Shown here one piece after another: positions 1 through 6,649 of a stretch of DNA of 37,072 nt; positions within the stretch are counted from its first letter, which is position 1; the number at the start of each line of letters is the position of its first letter. The notes under the pieces were generated by a model, which was not told the origin of the DNA, ran no database searches, and saw nothing but the letters and a program-made list of their open reading frames with translations. The position numbers were made by a program, and so were the translations under genes. The stretch lies in contig OMYT01000032.1 in NCBI GenBank assembly GCA_900315315.1, forward strand, positions 1 to 37,072, read 5' to 3'. The stretch comes from an uncultured Eubacteriales bacterium. Its GTDB lineage: Bacteria > Bacillota > Clostridia > Christensenellales > Aristaeellaceae.

Positions 1-99
1 GATGACATCGGGGAAGCCGTCGCCGGCGTGCCCGACGTGATCGCTTCCATCCCCCAGGATTACACCGCGCTGAGTAACTCTGTTGGTGATTTAAAGAGC
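1..99. repeat. Terminal direct repeat, copy 1 (circular closure)
   Basis: The first 99 bases are identical to the last 99 bases (36974-37072). Joining the ends keeps one open reading frame running from 36515 into 1-1824, so the repeat is a redundant overlap of a circular or circularly permuted molecule and not two biological copies. The exact odd length (99) is typical of assembly graph overlap. The unique genome length is then 36,973 bp. Confidence 0.95.
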
Positions 100-1824
100 A
101 CTTTTACCAATAACGGGATCAAAATTGTCGGTCAGATCGCATCGACAGTTACAACGATTTCTTCCCTGACAGAGCCGGGACTGTATTTCATTCCAAAGGC
201 ATATGTCGGGAACCTGACAGATAAACCGTCTGATATGTCAACGGCGAACAATTACGCTTTGCTTGTGCTTTACAGTGCGGGGCAGAAAGTTCAGCAGTTG
301 ATTGCCGACTGGGTCAATTTTGATACGATTTGGGATCGGCATAAGACAACGACAACGTGGTCAAATTGGAATAAGTCAAAATTCAACGGGCTTGGGCCTG
401 ACGAACAATTCGCAGACAGGGGGAACATTGATTCTTCCACAACTTCTTTGGTATCCGTTCTTAAACCGGGTGCGTACTTTATCAGTTCTACCGTTTTCAG
501 CGGGATAAACGATCTTCCGTCCAACATCGCAAACAATAACAGTTGTGTTCTGGTATGTTATCATATCGATACACGTGTAGCACAGTGGCTTTGGCAGAAG
601 GACAGCGGTTATCTGTGGATGCGGTATGTTACCATTTCCAACACTTCCGCGACCGCATGGGCAGAAATCCACGATTCAAAGTATCTTGTCAAGGTTGACG
701 GTGCGGACGCTAATAACATCACATGGAACGGATTCTATGGCTGGGGCAGTACGGAAACGGTGTACAATGTACCAAATAACGTGGCCGCCGGGATGCTGTG
801 CAATATCATGCGGACAGCTACAACAAAGTATCAGTTCGGAATTGATTATTTCACAAATAATGTCTACTCCAGAAACTGCCAGTTGGGAACATGGAGCAAC
901 TGGCGAAAACTCGCATACTCTGATGAAATTCAGACGGCGGCAAAGCCAAAGGTTAAGTATCAGTCCGGGAGCTATGCACAAGGGCTTGCAACGGAAAAAC
1001 TGGACGTTTTCATTCCCACGCAGAGCGGTTATATTCTTTATCGTGTATACCATTTCATCAACACGGATGTAAGCGAAAATTACAATGTCTGGCGTATTTA
1101 TCAGGCGAACCGTGTAGATGATCTGGCAGAAACCGGGCTGACTTATATCACAACAGCAGGTGAATGGGAGTGCGCCCTTCATCTTAATGGCAGAGGGGAT
1201 TTTTCCGGCGGGAGTACGCATGGCGATGAAGTAATGACGGATGTTGTGCTGATTGTTGACGGTCTTCCTGTTGCGATTTCATCGCTTACAAGTATGACAG
1301 ATTTCGGCGAACTGCGCCTGATACGCACATCCCATCTTTATGACCCGAATGATCATACAACCGTCATTGCTGATCATGGCGTTGAGTATGTCTTTTCAGG
1401 CGAAGGGCTTACAATCAATCAGTCAGTCAACTGGAAAGTGGCAGAACAGCTTGAAAGATGCTACCTTGCCATGTTCCTGCCGTCAAAGGCAAGAATAGAC
1501 AGAATGGCTGTCAATACGGACTTTGAAATACTGGAACTGCCGTCAGATGAAACCACAAGATCGGAACCAATCGTAAAGCAAAAGGGAACCGCTGTAACGA
1601 TGTGGGACACTGGCAGTGGCGTATATGCTGAAGTAAGCATACCGACCTATCCAGCAGGACTGACCGGAGGGGATACTGTAAGGATTCAAGACAACTCGAC
1701 TTCTTCAACAGTCGGAAGATATAACAAACTGTACTATACGGTTTGTGATGGCGGGAGTTCTACAATCGGCGAACTGTGGAAATCAACCACTGTGTACAAG
1801 ATCGGATATAATGGAGCAACTTAA
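1..1824 (+). CDS. Tail fibre / receptor-binding protein B, C-terminal part (continues from 36515)
   Basis: This is the 3' part of the gene that starts at 36515; across the junction it gives one protein of about 760 residues. After the short linker ending in TALS come three domains that resemble pyocin-knob / tail-fibre knob modules (full-protein residues about 195-280, 292-380 and 388-460). Each shows a Gly-Tyr/Phe-Tyr start, a V-x-Y strand and a closing W-x-x-W. The last 285 residues (about 474-760) match the C-terminus of the upstream fibre gene, with a shared FSGGSTHGDE motif, IADHGVEY motif and LTGGD..I.DN ending. The role is host-surface binding at the tail tip. The DNA from about base 66 onward is clearly richer in A+T than the rest of the genome, while the N-terminal part is GC-rich, so the gene is a chimera. 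Confidence 0.85.
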   Translation, partial: DDIGEAVAGVPDVIASIPQDYTALSNSVGDLKSTFTNNGIKIVGQIASTVTTISSLTEPGLYFIPKAYVGNLTDKPSDMSTANNYALLVLYSAGQKVQQLIADWVNFDTIWDRHKTTTTWSNWNKSKFNGLGPDEQFADRGNIDSSTTSLVSVLKPGAYFISSTVFSGINDLPSNIANNNSCVLVCYHIDTRVAQWLWQKDSGYLWMRYVTISNTSATAWAEIHDSKYLVKVDGADANNITWNGFYGWGSTETVYNVPNNVAAGMLCNIMRTATTKYQFGIDYFTNNVYSRNCQLGTWSNWRKLAYSDEIQTAAKPKVKYQSGSYAQGLATEKLDVFIPTQSGYILYRVYHFINTDVSENYNVWRIYQANRVDDLAETGLTYITTAGEWECALHLNGRGDFSGGSTHGDEVMTDVVLIVDGLPVAISSLTSMTDFGELRLIRTSHLYDPNDHTTVIADHGVEYVFSGEGLTINQSVNWKVAEQLERCYLAMFLPSKARIDRMAVNTDFEILELPSDETTRSEPIVKQKGTAVTMWDTGSGVYAEVSIPTYPAGLTGGDTVRIQDNSTSSTVGRYNKLYYTVCDGGSSTIGELWKSTTVYKIGYNGAT

Positions 1825-1879
1825 AGGAAACAATAAGTAACCATCAGTAACCATTAGTGTGTATTGGGGGGTGATACTA

Positions 1880-1954
1880 TTGACTACGACTGCCGGATAT
1901 TCTCCATATGTCCAACCTCTCAGTAGCATCGCCCCGGAAACGGGGCTGAGATGA
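1880..1954 (+). CDS. Possible 24-residue leader peptide
   Basis: A TTG codon at 1880 lies 3' of a GGGGGGTGAT ribosome-binding-like sequence and opens a 24-codon frame (MTTTAGYSPY... to TGLR). Its stop overlaps the ATG of the next gene as ATGA, the arrangement used for translational coupling. The frame contains a perfect hairpin with a GAAA tetraloop (GCCCCG-GAAA-CGGGGC, 1931-1946). No family is recognised. It could be a coupling leader or chance. Confidence 0.35.
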   Translation: MTTTAGYSPYVQPLSSIAPETGLR

Positions 1955-2139
1955 TAGCATATCTTCATAACGGACGTTGGTATTTGTTTGGATATCGAAT
2001 ACGAATACCGAAATGGTTTGCGAAACGTATCAGCAAGTATGGGTACTATACAGATGAACGTGATAATTTTATATGGGTATTTGGTAAATCAAGCAAAAAG
2101 AAGGACATGAATGTCCACGACAAAAATGTCGGGAAGTAA
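1951..2139 (+). CDS. Small basic protein of unknown function
   Basis: A 62-residue frame (MIAYLHNGRW...) rich in Tyr, Arg and Lys, with a Lys-rich tail. Its ATG overlaps the stop of the 24-codon frame before it. It lies in the AT-rich accessory stretch after the tail-fibre gene and before a bidirectional terminator, so it is the last gene of the late rightward operon. No motif is recognised; there is no signal peptide and no clear membrane segment. It could be fibre-associated cargo acquired together with the fibre tip. Its reality is supported by position, coupling and the terminator that follows. Confidence 0.5.
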   Translation: MIAYLHNGRWYLFGYRIRIPKWFAKRISKYGYYTDERDNFIWVFGKSSKKKDMNVHDKNVGK

Positions 2140-2143
2140 AAGA

Positions 2144-2166
2144 CGGGGCTACCGTCAATAGCCCCG
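2144..2166. terminator. Bidirectional intrinsic terminator
   Basis: An 8-bp perfect stem (CGGGGCTA/TAGCCCCG) with a 7-nt loop separates the rightward fibre operon from the leftward RHH gene. On the minus strand it is followed by TCTTTTA and contains the stop codon of the RHH gene. On the plus strand the tail is CTTCTT. It should end transcription arriving from both sides. Confidence 0.75.
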
Positions 2167-2337
2167 CTTCTTGAGAAACTCGTCCAATGCTTTCTGGATC
2201 GTCCATGAACGAGGCCGTTCTTCCTCTTTCATGAACTTGTCCAGACGCTCATTGATCGAAGGTGGAAGGCTGATGTTATGCCTTACATACCCTTCCTCTT
2301 CTATCCCTCTGAGCGAACGACCGCCATTGATACCCAC
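2155..2337 (-). CDS. Ribbon-helix-helix (CopG/Arc-type) DNA-binding protein
   Basis: A 60-residue protein. Residues 18-60 fit the ribbon-helix-helix fold: a beta strand (VRHNISLPP), helix A (SINERLDKFMKEE), a short turn, then helix B (WTIQKALDEFLKKRGY). Such proteins are dimeric repressors. The GTG start at 2337 is chosen because AAGGAGG stands 7-8 nt upstream. The gene has its own sigma-A type promoter on the minus strand and a terminator built into its end. It faces the small HTH gene and lies 500 bp from a tyrosine recombinase whose promoter carries a related operator sequence. It is therefore a good candidate for autoregulation and for control of the recombinase (inference). Confidence 0.8.
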   Translation of the reverse strand: MGINGGRSLRGIEEEGYVRHNISLPPSINERLDKFMKEEERPRSWTIQKALDEFLKKRGY

Positions 2338-2362
2338 GGTGATTCCTCCTTATGTTGTGATA

Positions 2363-2396
2363 GACAATAATAGTCACTTAAAGTGGGTTTTGTCAA
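2363..2396 (-). promoter_or_regulatory. Promoter and operator of the RHH gene
   Basis: Minus-strand TTGACA (2396-2391), an 18-bp spacer and TATTAT (2372-2367) form a near-consensus promoter. A 13-bp imperfect palindrome (GACAATAATAGTC, 2363-2375) covers the -10 box. CACTT-A-AAGTG lies inside the spacer. The GACTA-TATTG core of the first element is seen again at the recombinase promoter. Confidence 0.7.
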
Positions 2397-2532
2397 TGGA
2401 GCGCAAAAGTTACTGTTACGACAACGTAAATATCATAAGGCAAGTTTCGCAGAACGACTTTAAATCACTATCGCTGGCCTGCGGGTCGGCCCTTAATGGG
2501 CGGGGATGTACCCCGCTGATCACCTGAAAAAG

Positions 2533-2556
2533 ACCCGGAGGATCATTCCTCCGGGT
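2533..2556 (-). terminator. Intrinsic terminator of the small HTH gene
   Basis: A perfect 10-bp stem (ACCCGGAGGA/TCCTCCGGGT) with a 4-nt loop. On the minus strand it is followed by CTTTTTC. It overlaps the stop codon of the leftward HTH gene. The 2397-2530 stretch further left holds two more short GC hairpins (one is GCGGGG-N5-CCCCGC at about 2501-2517) and no gene. Confidence 0.8.
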
Positions 2557-2752
2557 CCGGTTCCCAGGTCAGCAGCTCGCCGGGCTGGCATTGGCACAGG
2601 CGGCAGATGGTGTCCAGCGTGTCGGTGCTGATTGACATCTTCTTCCGCAGCCGTATGATGGTTCCGTTGCTGATCAGGCCTTCCTTCTGCAGTCTGTAGC
2701 CTGACCAGCCGTTCTCTCTCAGTTTCTCCAGGATATCGACAAATACGATCAC
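2543..2752 (-). CDS. Small Cro/C1-type HTH regulator
   Basis: A 69-residue protein with one XRE-like HTH: WSGYRLQKEGLISNGTIIRLRKKM carries the two HTH helices, followed by the STDTLDTICRLCQCQPGELL tail usual in this family. A longer TTG-started form from 2785 exists, but GTG at 2752 is preferred because GGAAGGGGGTGA stands 7 nt upstream. The gene is divergent from the tyrosine recombinase, with only about 115 bp between the starts. This suggests that it regulates the recombinase or its own promoter (inference). It is separate from the main lysogeny switch at 7381-8069. Confidence 0.75.
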   Translation of the reverse strand: MIVFVDILEKLRENGWSGYRLQKEGLISNGTIIRLRKKMSISTDTLDTICRLCQCQPGELLTWEPDPEE

Positions 2753-2804
2753 AGCCGCGTCACCCCCTTCCGGGAATTGTAACAAACCGGCGCGCCTCCT
2801 GTCA

Positions 2805-2849
2805 AGACTAATATTGATATTGACATATGCATTAATATTAGTCTATAAT
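2805..2849 (+). promoter_or_regulatory. Promoter and palindromic operator of the tyrosine recombinase
   Basis: TTGACA (2820-2825), an 18-bp spacer and TATAAT (2844-2849) form a consensus promoter. A perfect 11-bp inverted repeat (AGACTAATATT at 2805-2815, AATATTAGTCT at 2834-2844) brackets the -35 box and touches the -10 box. A repressor bound there would block RNA polymerase. The arms resemble the GACTATTATTG element at the RHH gene promoter (10 of 13 positions). Confidence 0.8.
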
Positions 2850-2868
2850 CAGGTCAGGAGGTGATTGT

Positions 2869-3849
2869 ATGGCAATCGAAGCAAAAGCCACTTTACTGAA
2901 CGAGATGGAGCGGGCCCTGGCCGCAGAGGTCACGGCAGCAGAGCGGGACAGGATCATGGCGATCCTGACCGAGGCCCTGGACGGATACGACCTGACCATC
3001 GTCCAGCAGGACGGGATCCGGCAGGACGATCTCCTGGATGCCTACCTGTCCGCCCTGGCCATCGAAGGGCGCAGCGCGAAAACGATCGAGCGGTACCGCT
3101 ATCTGATCGGCAGGATGATGGCAGCCGTGAGGACGCCGACCAGGAAGATCACCGTCTACCATCTCAGGAAGTATCTGTCCGACGAGAAGGCCCGCGGGAT
3201 CTCCGACCGAACGCTGGAGAGCACCAGGCAGGTGTTCAGCGCCTATTTCAACTGGCTGCAGCGCGAGCGGCTGATCGATCAGAACCCGACCGCCAACCTG
3301 GGTGCGATCCGGTATGCCAAGAAAGAAAAGGACATCTATTCCGATGTCGACCTGGAGCGCATGAAGTTCGGATGCAAGTCCCTGCGGGATCGCGCGATCG
3401 TTGCCTTCCTGCGGGCCACCGGCTGCCGTATCAGCGAGATGTGCGGCCTGAACCGGGACGATGTGGATCTCCAGTCCCTGGAGTGCAAAGTCCTGGGCAA
3501 AGGCAACAAGGAGCGGACCGTCTTCCTGGATCAGGTGGCAGCTGCCACCCTGCAGGCCTACCTGGACACCAGGACGGATGATCACCCGGCCCTTTTCGTC
3601 GGCAAGGGCACGACGAGAATGCACCCGGGCGGGATCCGGAAGATGTTGGTGGATCTCGGTGCATCGTCGCATGTTACCCATGTGCATCCGCACAAGTTCC
3701 GCCGGACGACGGCCACGAACCTGATCCGGCACGGAATGCCGATCCAGGAGGTCGCGGCCATCCTGGGCCACGACAAACTCGACACGACCATGCAGTATGT
3801 CGTCCTGGACAAGTCTGATATAAAGAATTCCTACCGCAAATACGCATAA
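2869..3849 (+). CDS. Tyrosine recombinase (XerC/D-like), accessory module
   Basis: A 326-residue protein with a SAM-like N-terminal core-binding domain (about 50-135) and a C-terminal catalytic domain. All active-site residues are visible: R187 (ATGCRISEM), K211 (GKGNKER), H275 and R278 (HPHKFRR), H301 (LGHDKLDTT) and nucleophile Y310. AGGAGG stands 8 nt before the ATG. The gene has its own strong, operator-bearing promoter and is not the attP-linked integrase. It sits between the tail-fibre pair and the lysis genes next to two small DNA-binding proteins. It could be a DNA-inversion or site-specific switch enzyme, a dimer resolvase, or the integrase of an inserted mini-element. Only the family is certain. 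Confidence 0.9.
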   Translation: MAIEAKATLLNEMERALAAEVTAAERDRIMAILTEALDGYDLTIVQQDGIRQDDLLDAYLSALAIEGRSAKTIERYRYLIGRMMAAVRTPTRKITVYHLRKYLSDEKARGISDRTLESTRQVFSAYFNWLQRERLIDQNPTANLGAIRYAKKEKDIYSDVDLERMKFGCKSLRDRAIVAFLRATGCRISEMCGLNRDDVDLQSLECKVLGKGNKERTVFLDQVAAATLQAYLDTRTDDHPALFVGKGTTRMHPGGIRKMLVDLGASSHVTHVHPHKFRRTTATNLIRHGMPIQEVAAILGHDKLDTTMQYVVLDKSDIKNSYRKYA

Positions 3850-3854
3850 AGGAT

Positions 3855-4805
3855 GTGATCCACATCGTCACCGCGAAAGCGTTTATCATGCAGATCCTGA
3901 TCCCGCTGCGGCAGGCCTGGGGCTATATCTGGGGCTACGCAGGCGTTACATGGACGGAAGATCTGCAGGATAAGATCGAACAGACCACCGACGAGAACCG
4001 GGAGGCGTCCCGGAATTATGGTTCCCAATGGATAGGCCGGAAAGTCACTGACTGCTCCGGCCTTTTACGTTGGGCACTGAAGCAGCTGGGCGAGGAGATC
4101 CCGCACCAGGCGCGTTATCAGTATACGGATCACTGCAGGGCCAAGGGCAAGCTCATCGACGGCAAGCGGGACGACGGCCAGCCGATCCTTCCTGGCACCG
4201 CCGTCTTCCTGGCGGCCCCGCAGACGAAGATCCACCATGTAGGCGTCTATGTTGGCCAGGGCATCTGCGTCGAGGCCAAGGGTGCGCGCTACGGCGTCGT
4301 GACCAGCAAGCTGGACCACTGGGACCACTGGGGCGAGCTCAAGGCCGTGGACTATACGGACGCAGCTGCCCTGGAAGGCGCGATCGAGATCCCAGAGCGC
4401 GGGGAAGGCGGGGAACCCGTGTCCGTCTGGCCGTTGGCCGTCGCCAACAATCCAGGCTCCTGGCTGAATCTCCGGAAGAAGCCGGACAGCAGCTCCGAGC
4501 GCCTGGCCAAGATCCCGCGCGGCTCCACCGTCGAGGTGATGACCCAGGACGGGAACTGGTGGCAGGTCCGCTACGCCGGCCGGATCGGCTGGGCAACGTC
4601 TGAATATCTGTCCCTGATCGAGCCGGATCAGGACGAGCCGGGGGACACCGATCAGGAGATCCATCCGGATCCGCCCGCGCCTGCTCCGGATGATCCGCCC
4701 GCACCGCCGGATGATCCCCAGCTGCCGGACCTGATCGGGGAGCTGCGCGGGATCCGCGAGCACATCGACCGGGTGATCCGCATGATGGGAGGCGATTCCG
4801 GATGA
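3855..4805 (+). CDS. Endolysin: NlpC/P60 peptidase with SH3b domain
   Basis: A 316-residue cell-wall hydrolase. Residues about 30-170 are an NlpC/P60 cysteine peptidase, with C67 in TDCSGLLRWAL, H128 in HHVGVYVG and a polar third residue near E140; this family cuts peptide stems of peptidoglycan. Residues about 195-255 form an SH3b wall-binding domain (WLNLRKKPDSSSERLAKIPRG and WWQVRYAGRIGW). A Pro/Asp-rich linker (about 256-290) leads to a C-terminal amphipathic helix. There is no signal peptide, so release depends on the holin. The GTG start at 3855 has a weak binding site; ATG at 3888 is an alternative. It heads the lysis cassette and overlaps the next frame by ATGA. Confidence 0.9.
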   Translation: MIHIVTAKAFIMQILIPLRQAWGYIWGYAGVTWTEDLQDKIEQTTDENREASRNYGSQWIGRKVTDCSGLLRWALKQLGEEIPHQARYQYTDHCRAKGKLIDGKRDDGQPILPGTAVFLAAPQTKIHHVGVYVGQGICVEAKGARYGVVTSKLDHWDHWGELKAVDYTDAAALEGAIEIPERGEGGEPVSVWPLAVANNPGSWLNLRKKPDSSSERLAKIPRGSTVEVMTQDGNWWQVRYAGRIGWATSEYLSLIEPDQDEPGDTDQEIHPDPPAPAPDDPPAPPDDPQLPDLIGELRGIREHIDRVIRMMGGDSG

Positions 4806-4882
4806 TTTGGGTGATCATCGCGGTCATCGTGATCGCGCTGACCGAATGGCTTCTGGCGATTGACAAAAACAGGCGTATTTGA
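4802..4882 (+). CDS. 26-residue single-pass membrane peptide
   Basis: A short frame coupled to the endolysin stop by ATGA. It encodes MIWVIIAVIVIALTEWLLAI followed by DKNRRI, that is, one hydrophobic segment and a positive tail. Its place between endolysin and holin genes suggests a lysis accessory peptide. It could be a pinholin-like or regulatory peptide; there is no family evidence. Confidence 0.6.
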   Translation: MIWVIIAVIVIALTEWLLAIDKNRRI

Positions 4883-4896
4883 GAGGAGTGAATGAC

Positions 4897-5127
4897 ATGG
4901 CCGACGCATGGGTCGCAGCCCTGTCCGCATTAGGCACAGGGCTGCTGTCACTGATCGGGGTCTACATTGCAAACAGGAAGAGTTCTGCGCTGATAGCGTA
5001 CCGGCTCGAACAACTGGAGAAAAAAGTAGACAAGCATAACAAGGTGGTCGAACGGACCTTCATCCTGGAAGGCCAGGTAACCGAACTGCAGCATGATATT
5101 CGTGACATGAAGGGGGCTAAAGCATGA
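4897..5127 (+). CDS. Lysis-cassette membrane/coiled-coil protein (XhlA-like role)
   Basis: A 76-residue protein with an N-terminal membrane segment (VAALSALGTGLLSLIGVYIA, about 4-23) followed by a charged coiled coil containing YRLEQLEKKVDKHNKVVERT and LEGQVTELQHDIRDM. Proteins of this shape usually stand beside holins in Gram-positive phages. The ATG at 4897 has GAGAGGAGTG upstream, preferred over an in-frame ATG-less extension from 4879. It overlaps the holin start by ATGA, so the two are translated together. It may set holin timing or form a holin complex (inference). Confidence 0.7.
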   Translation: MADAWVAALSALGTGLLSLIGVYIANRKSSALIAYRLEQLEKKVDKHNKVVERTFILEGQVTELQHDIRDMKGAKA

Positions 5128-5330
5128 AATATAACTTTCGTGAATGGATCAAAGCTGCCGGCGTCCGAGCTATCAAAACGGTGGCGCAGACAGCTGTTGC
5201 CACCATAGGCACCAGCGCGGTGATCTCCGAGGTCAATTGGCTGATGGTCGGCTCCGCCGCCGTCTTGGCTGGAATCCTGTCCTTGCTGACCAGCGTGGCA
5301 GGCCTGCCGGAGCTGGACAAACAGGAATAA
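5124..5330 (+). CDS. Holin (r1t-like small holin)
   Basis: A 68-residue protein. The opening FREWIKAAGVRAIKTVAQTAVATIGTSA is a first amphipathic/hydrophobic helix, followed by W-LMVGSAAVLAGILSLLTSVAGLPEL as a second one. The RAIKT.AQTAVA and LTS.AGLPE signatures are those of the small r1t/phage holins of Gram-positive phages, which open the membrane for the endolysin. It is the last gene of the lysis cassette; beyond it lies the attP region. Confidence 0.85.
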   Translation: MKYNFREWIKAAGVRAIKTVAQTAVATIGTSAVISEVNWLMVGSAAVLAGILSLLTSVAGLPELDKQE

Positions 5331-5333
5331 TTT

Positions 5334-5357
5334 CATTGCCATTTTCATTGCCAATTT
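5334..5357. repeat. Putative integrase arm-type sites
   Basis: Two adjacent 12-bp copies, CATTGCCATTTT (5334-5345) and CATTGCCAATTT (5346-5357), lie left of the attP core. A third copy, CATTGCCATTTT, lies at 5557-5568 on the right, inside the end of the integrase gene. Same-orientation copies on both sides of a core are what arm-binding sites of tyrosine integrases look like. Confidence 0.55.
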
Positions 5358-5426
5358 ACATGTATTTAGATGCACTTATCGGCACTTCTCATAAGTCTGA
5401 GCCACCGCTGTAACTTGGCTATTTTC

Positions 5427-5442
5427 CGTTGATATATCAACG
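5427..5442. repeat. Perfect 16-bp palindrome in the attP region
   Basis: CGTTGATATATCAACG is self-complementary over all 16 bases. It lies between the left arm repeats and the attP core, directly next to the integrase terminator. It may bind a protein (Xis, a host factor or the integrase) or extend the terminator stem; function unknown. Confidence 0.5.
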
Positions 5443-5467
5443 AAAAAGCCACCGTTTCAGCGGTGGC
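5443..5467 (-). terminator. Intrinsic terminator of the integrase operon
   Basis: Stem GCCACCG/CGGTGGC (5448-5467) with a 6-nt loop is followed on the minus strand by CTTTTTC (plus-strand 5443-5447). It ends leftward transcription coming through the integrase gene and attP, and shields the lysis genes from it. Confidence 0.75.
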
Positions 5468-5475
5468 CCTTCTTA

Positions 5476-5501
5476 TGGAGGTGAGGAGAATCGAACTTCT
5501 C
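5476..5501 (-). other. attP core: 3' end of a tRNA-type gene (probably tmRNA/ssrA)
   Basis: Read on the minus strand, this gives a T-arm-like segment (AGAAG-TTCGATT-CTCCT, with one A-C mismatch) followed by CACCTCC and discriminator A. That is the last part of a tRNA-like gene without CCA. U at position 70 of the acceptor strand would face G3, the alanine identity pair, so tmRNA or tRNA-Ala is expected; tmRNA is favoured by inference because it is a frequent integration target. It lies 36 bp from the integrase stop codon. Integration would rebuild the host gene's 3' end. Confidence 0.7.
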
Positions 5502-5536
5502 ACGGGGTACTTAAAAGTGGCGAGATATGGGCGTTA

Positions 5537-6598
5537 TCAGGAATCCGTTGCCGAAGCATTGCCATTTTGAGGAGGGAGAAGGGACTCGAAATAGGCGTTA
5601 ATGGTGGCGTCGGCGGCTTTGCGTTCGGGGGCGAAGGTGTGGGTGTAGACGCGGTTCATGGTGTAATCGGTCTTCCAGCCGCCGCGCTCCTGGGCGATCT
5701 CCTTCTGGACGCCGAGCATGGCCATGGCGGAGGCGTTCAGGTGGCGGAGCTGGTGGAAGGTCATCGGCGGAAGGCCGGCGGCCTGGATGGCCTTGCGGAA
5801 GCGGCCGTAGATCTGTTTGCCGGTCATCGGCACCAGGACGTCGCCGTCGACCTGGTCGATCAGGGCCTGGATGTACGGAGGGATATCGAAGACGCGGGTG
5901 CGCTCTTCTTCCTTGCCGCCTTCCTTGCGGACGTCCCGGCCTTTGACGCGGACGACGGTCTCCATGACGTAGAGCTGGCCGTTGTAGATGGATTTGGACT
6001 TCGTGAGGCCGCGGATCTCTGACATGGACAGGGACAGCCAGGCGGCCAGGAGACACGGCAGCTCGATGTCGGTGCCGCGGATCGCGCTGATCACATCCGG
6101 CGGCATCGGGATCCGGACGATGCGGCGCTTCTTCTCCGGCGTAATGATGCGGGAGGAATCAATCTGAGCGCCGGCGGTGCGCATGACGGTCTTGATGAAG
6201 GCCACGCGGTCGTTGATCGTGGCGGGGCTCAGGGTTCCGCCGCGGCGGGACTTCCGGGTGCATTCCAGGGTGATCGCCTTCTGCAGGGCGGACTCGTCGA
6301 TGTCCTTCAGGCGCTTGTCCATGATCGAGGAGAAGTGCTGGTCCCGGTTCTTTTCGTAGGATTCTATGGTGGTGGCGGAGCAGATGCCGCGCCGTTTGTC
6401 GATGTAATCATTGCAGGCTTCCCTGAGCGTCATGTTCAGGGGAGTCTTTTTCGATTCCAGGATGCCGGTCTTGTAAGCCAGGGCACGGGCGAAGCAGCGT
6501 TCCTCCGTGGGCTCGGTGATGCCGATGTCCTTCCCGTCCACCCGGACGCGGCAGAACCAGTTGCCGCTGGGCAGCTGGCGGGGAACTGGGTTTTTCAT
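5537..6598 (-). CDS. int: Phage integrase (tyrosine recombinase)
   Basis: A 353-residue integrase: N-terminal AP2-like/arm-binding part (1-55), SAM-like core-binding domain (about 57-145) and catalytic domain (165-330). Visible active-site residues are H282 and R285 (FHQLRH), W308 in the place of the second His (as in Cre) and Y318 (NRVYTHT). The first catalytic Arg position reads Ser (S191 in LSLSMSEIRG), with R196 five residues on, which is odd. The start has GGAGG 5 nt upstream. The gene lies directly beside attP and downstream of repressor and cargo gene on the same strand, so it may also be read from the lysogeny promoter. It catalyses integration and, with an excision factor, excision. 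Confidence 0.9.
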   Translation of the reverse strand: MKNPVPRQLPSGNWFCRVRVDGKDIGITEPTEERCFARALAYKTGILESKKTPLNMTLREACNDYIDKRRGICSATTIESYEKNRDQHFSSIMDKRLKDIDESALQKAITLECTRKSRRGGTLSPATINDRVAFIKTVMRTAGAQIDSSRIITPEKKRRIVRIPMPPDVISAIRGTDIELPCLLAAWLSLSMSEIRGLTKSKSIYNGQLYVMETVVRVKGRDVRKEGGKEEERTRVFDIPPYIQALIDQVDGDVLVPMTGKQIYGRFRKAIQAAGLPPMTFHQLRHLNASAMAMLGVQKEIAQERGGWKTDYTMNRVYTHTFAPERKAADATINAYFESLLPPQNGNASATDS

Positions 6599-6607
6599 AG
6601 CGCCTCC

Positions 6608-6649
6608 GATCGTGAGAAATCATGTGAAAAACTTGTGAAATCGTGAGAT
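6608..6649. repeat. Short direct repeats upstream of int
   Basis: ATCGTGAGA occurs twice and TGTGAAA twice in the 51 bp between the integrase start and the cargo-gene stop. They may be regulator or excision-factor sites in front of int. There is no clear promoter box. Confidence 0.3.

Noticed and set aside
1-1824. Diversity-generating retroelement acting on fibre B
   Set aside because: There is no reverse transcriptase gene and no template/variable repeat pair with A-specific differences; the fibre pair differs by whole modules.
2805-2844. The 11-bp inverted repeat as a Xer/dif-type crossover site
   Set aside because: Arm length would fit, but the 18-bp spacing is too long for a dif-like 6-8-bp centre, and the arms bracket the -35 box. 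An operator is the simpler reading, though a recombination role is not excluded.
5443-5467. Hairpin as a terminator for the holin operon (plus strand)
   Set aside because: On the plus strand no U-run follows the stem, while the minus strand has CTTTTTC, so it was assigned to the integrase operon only.
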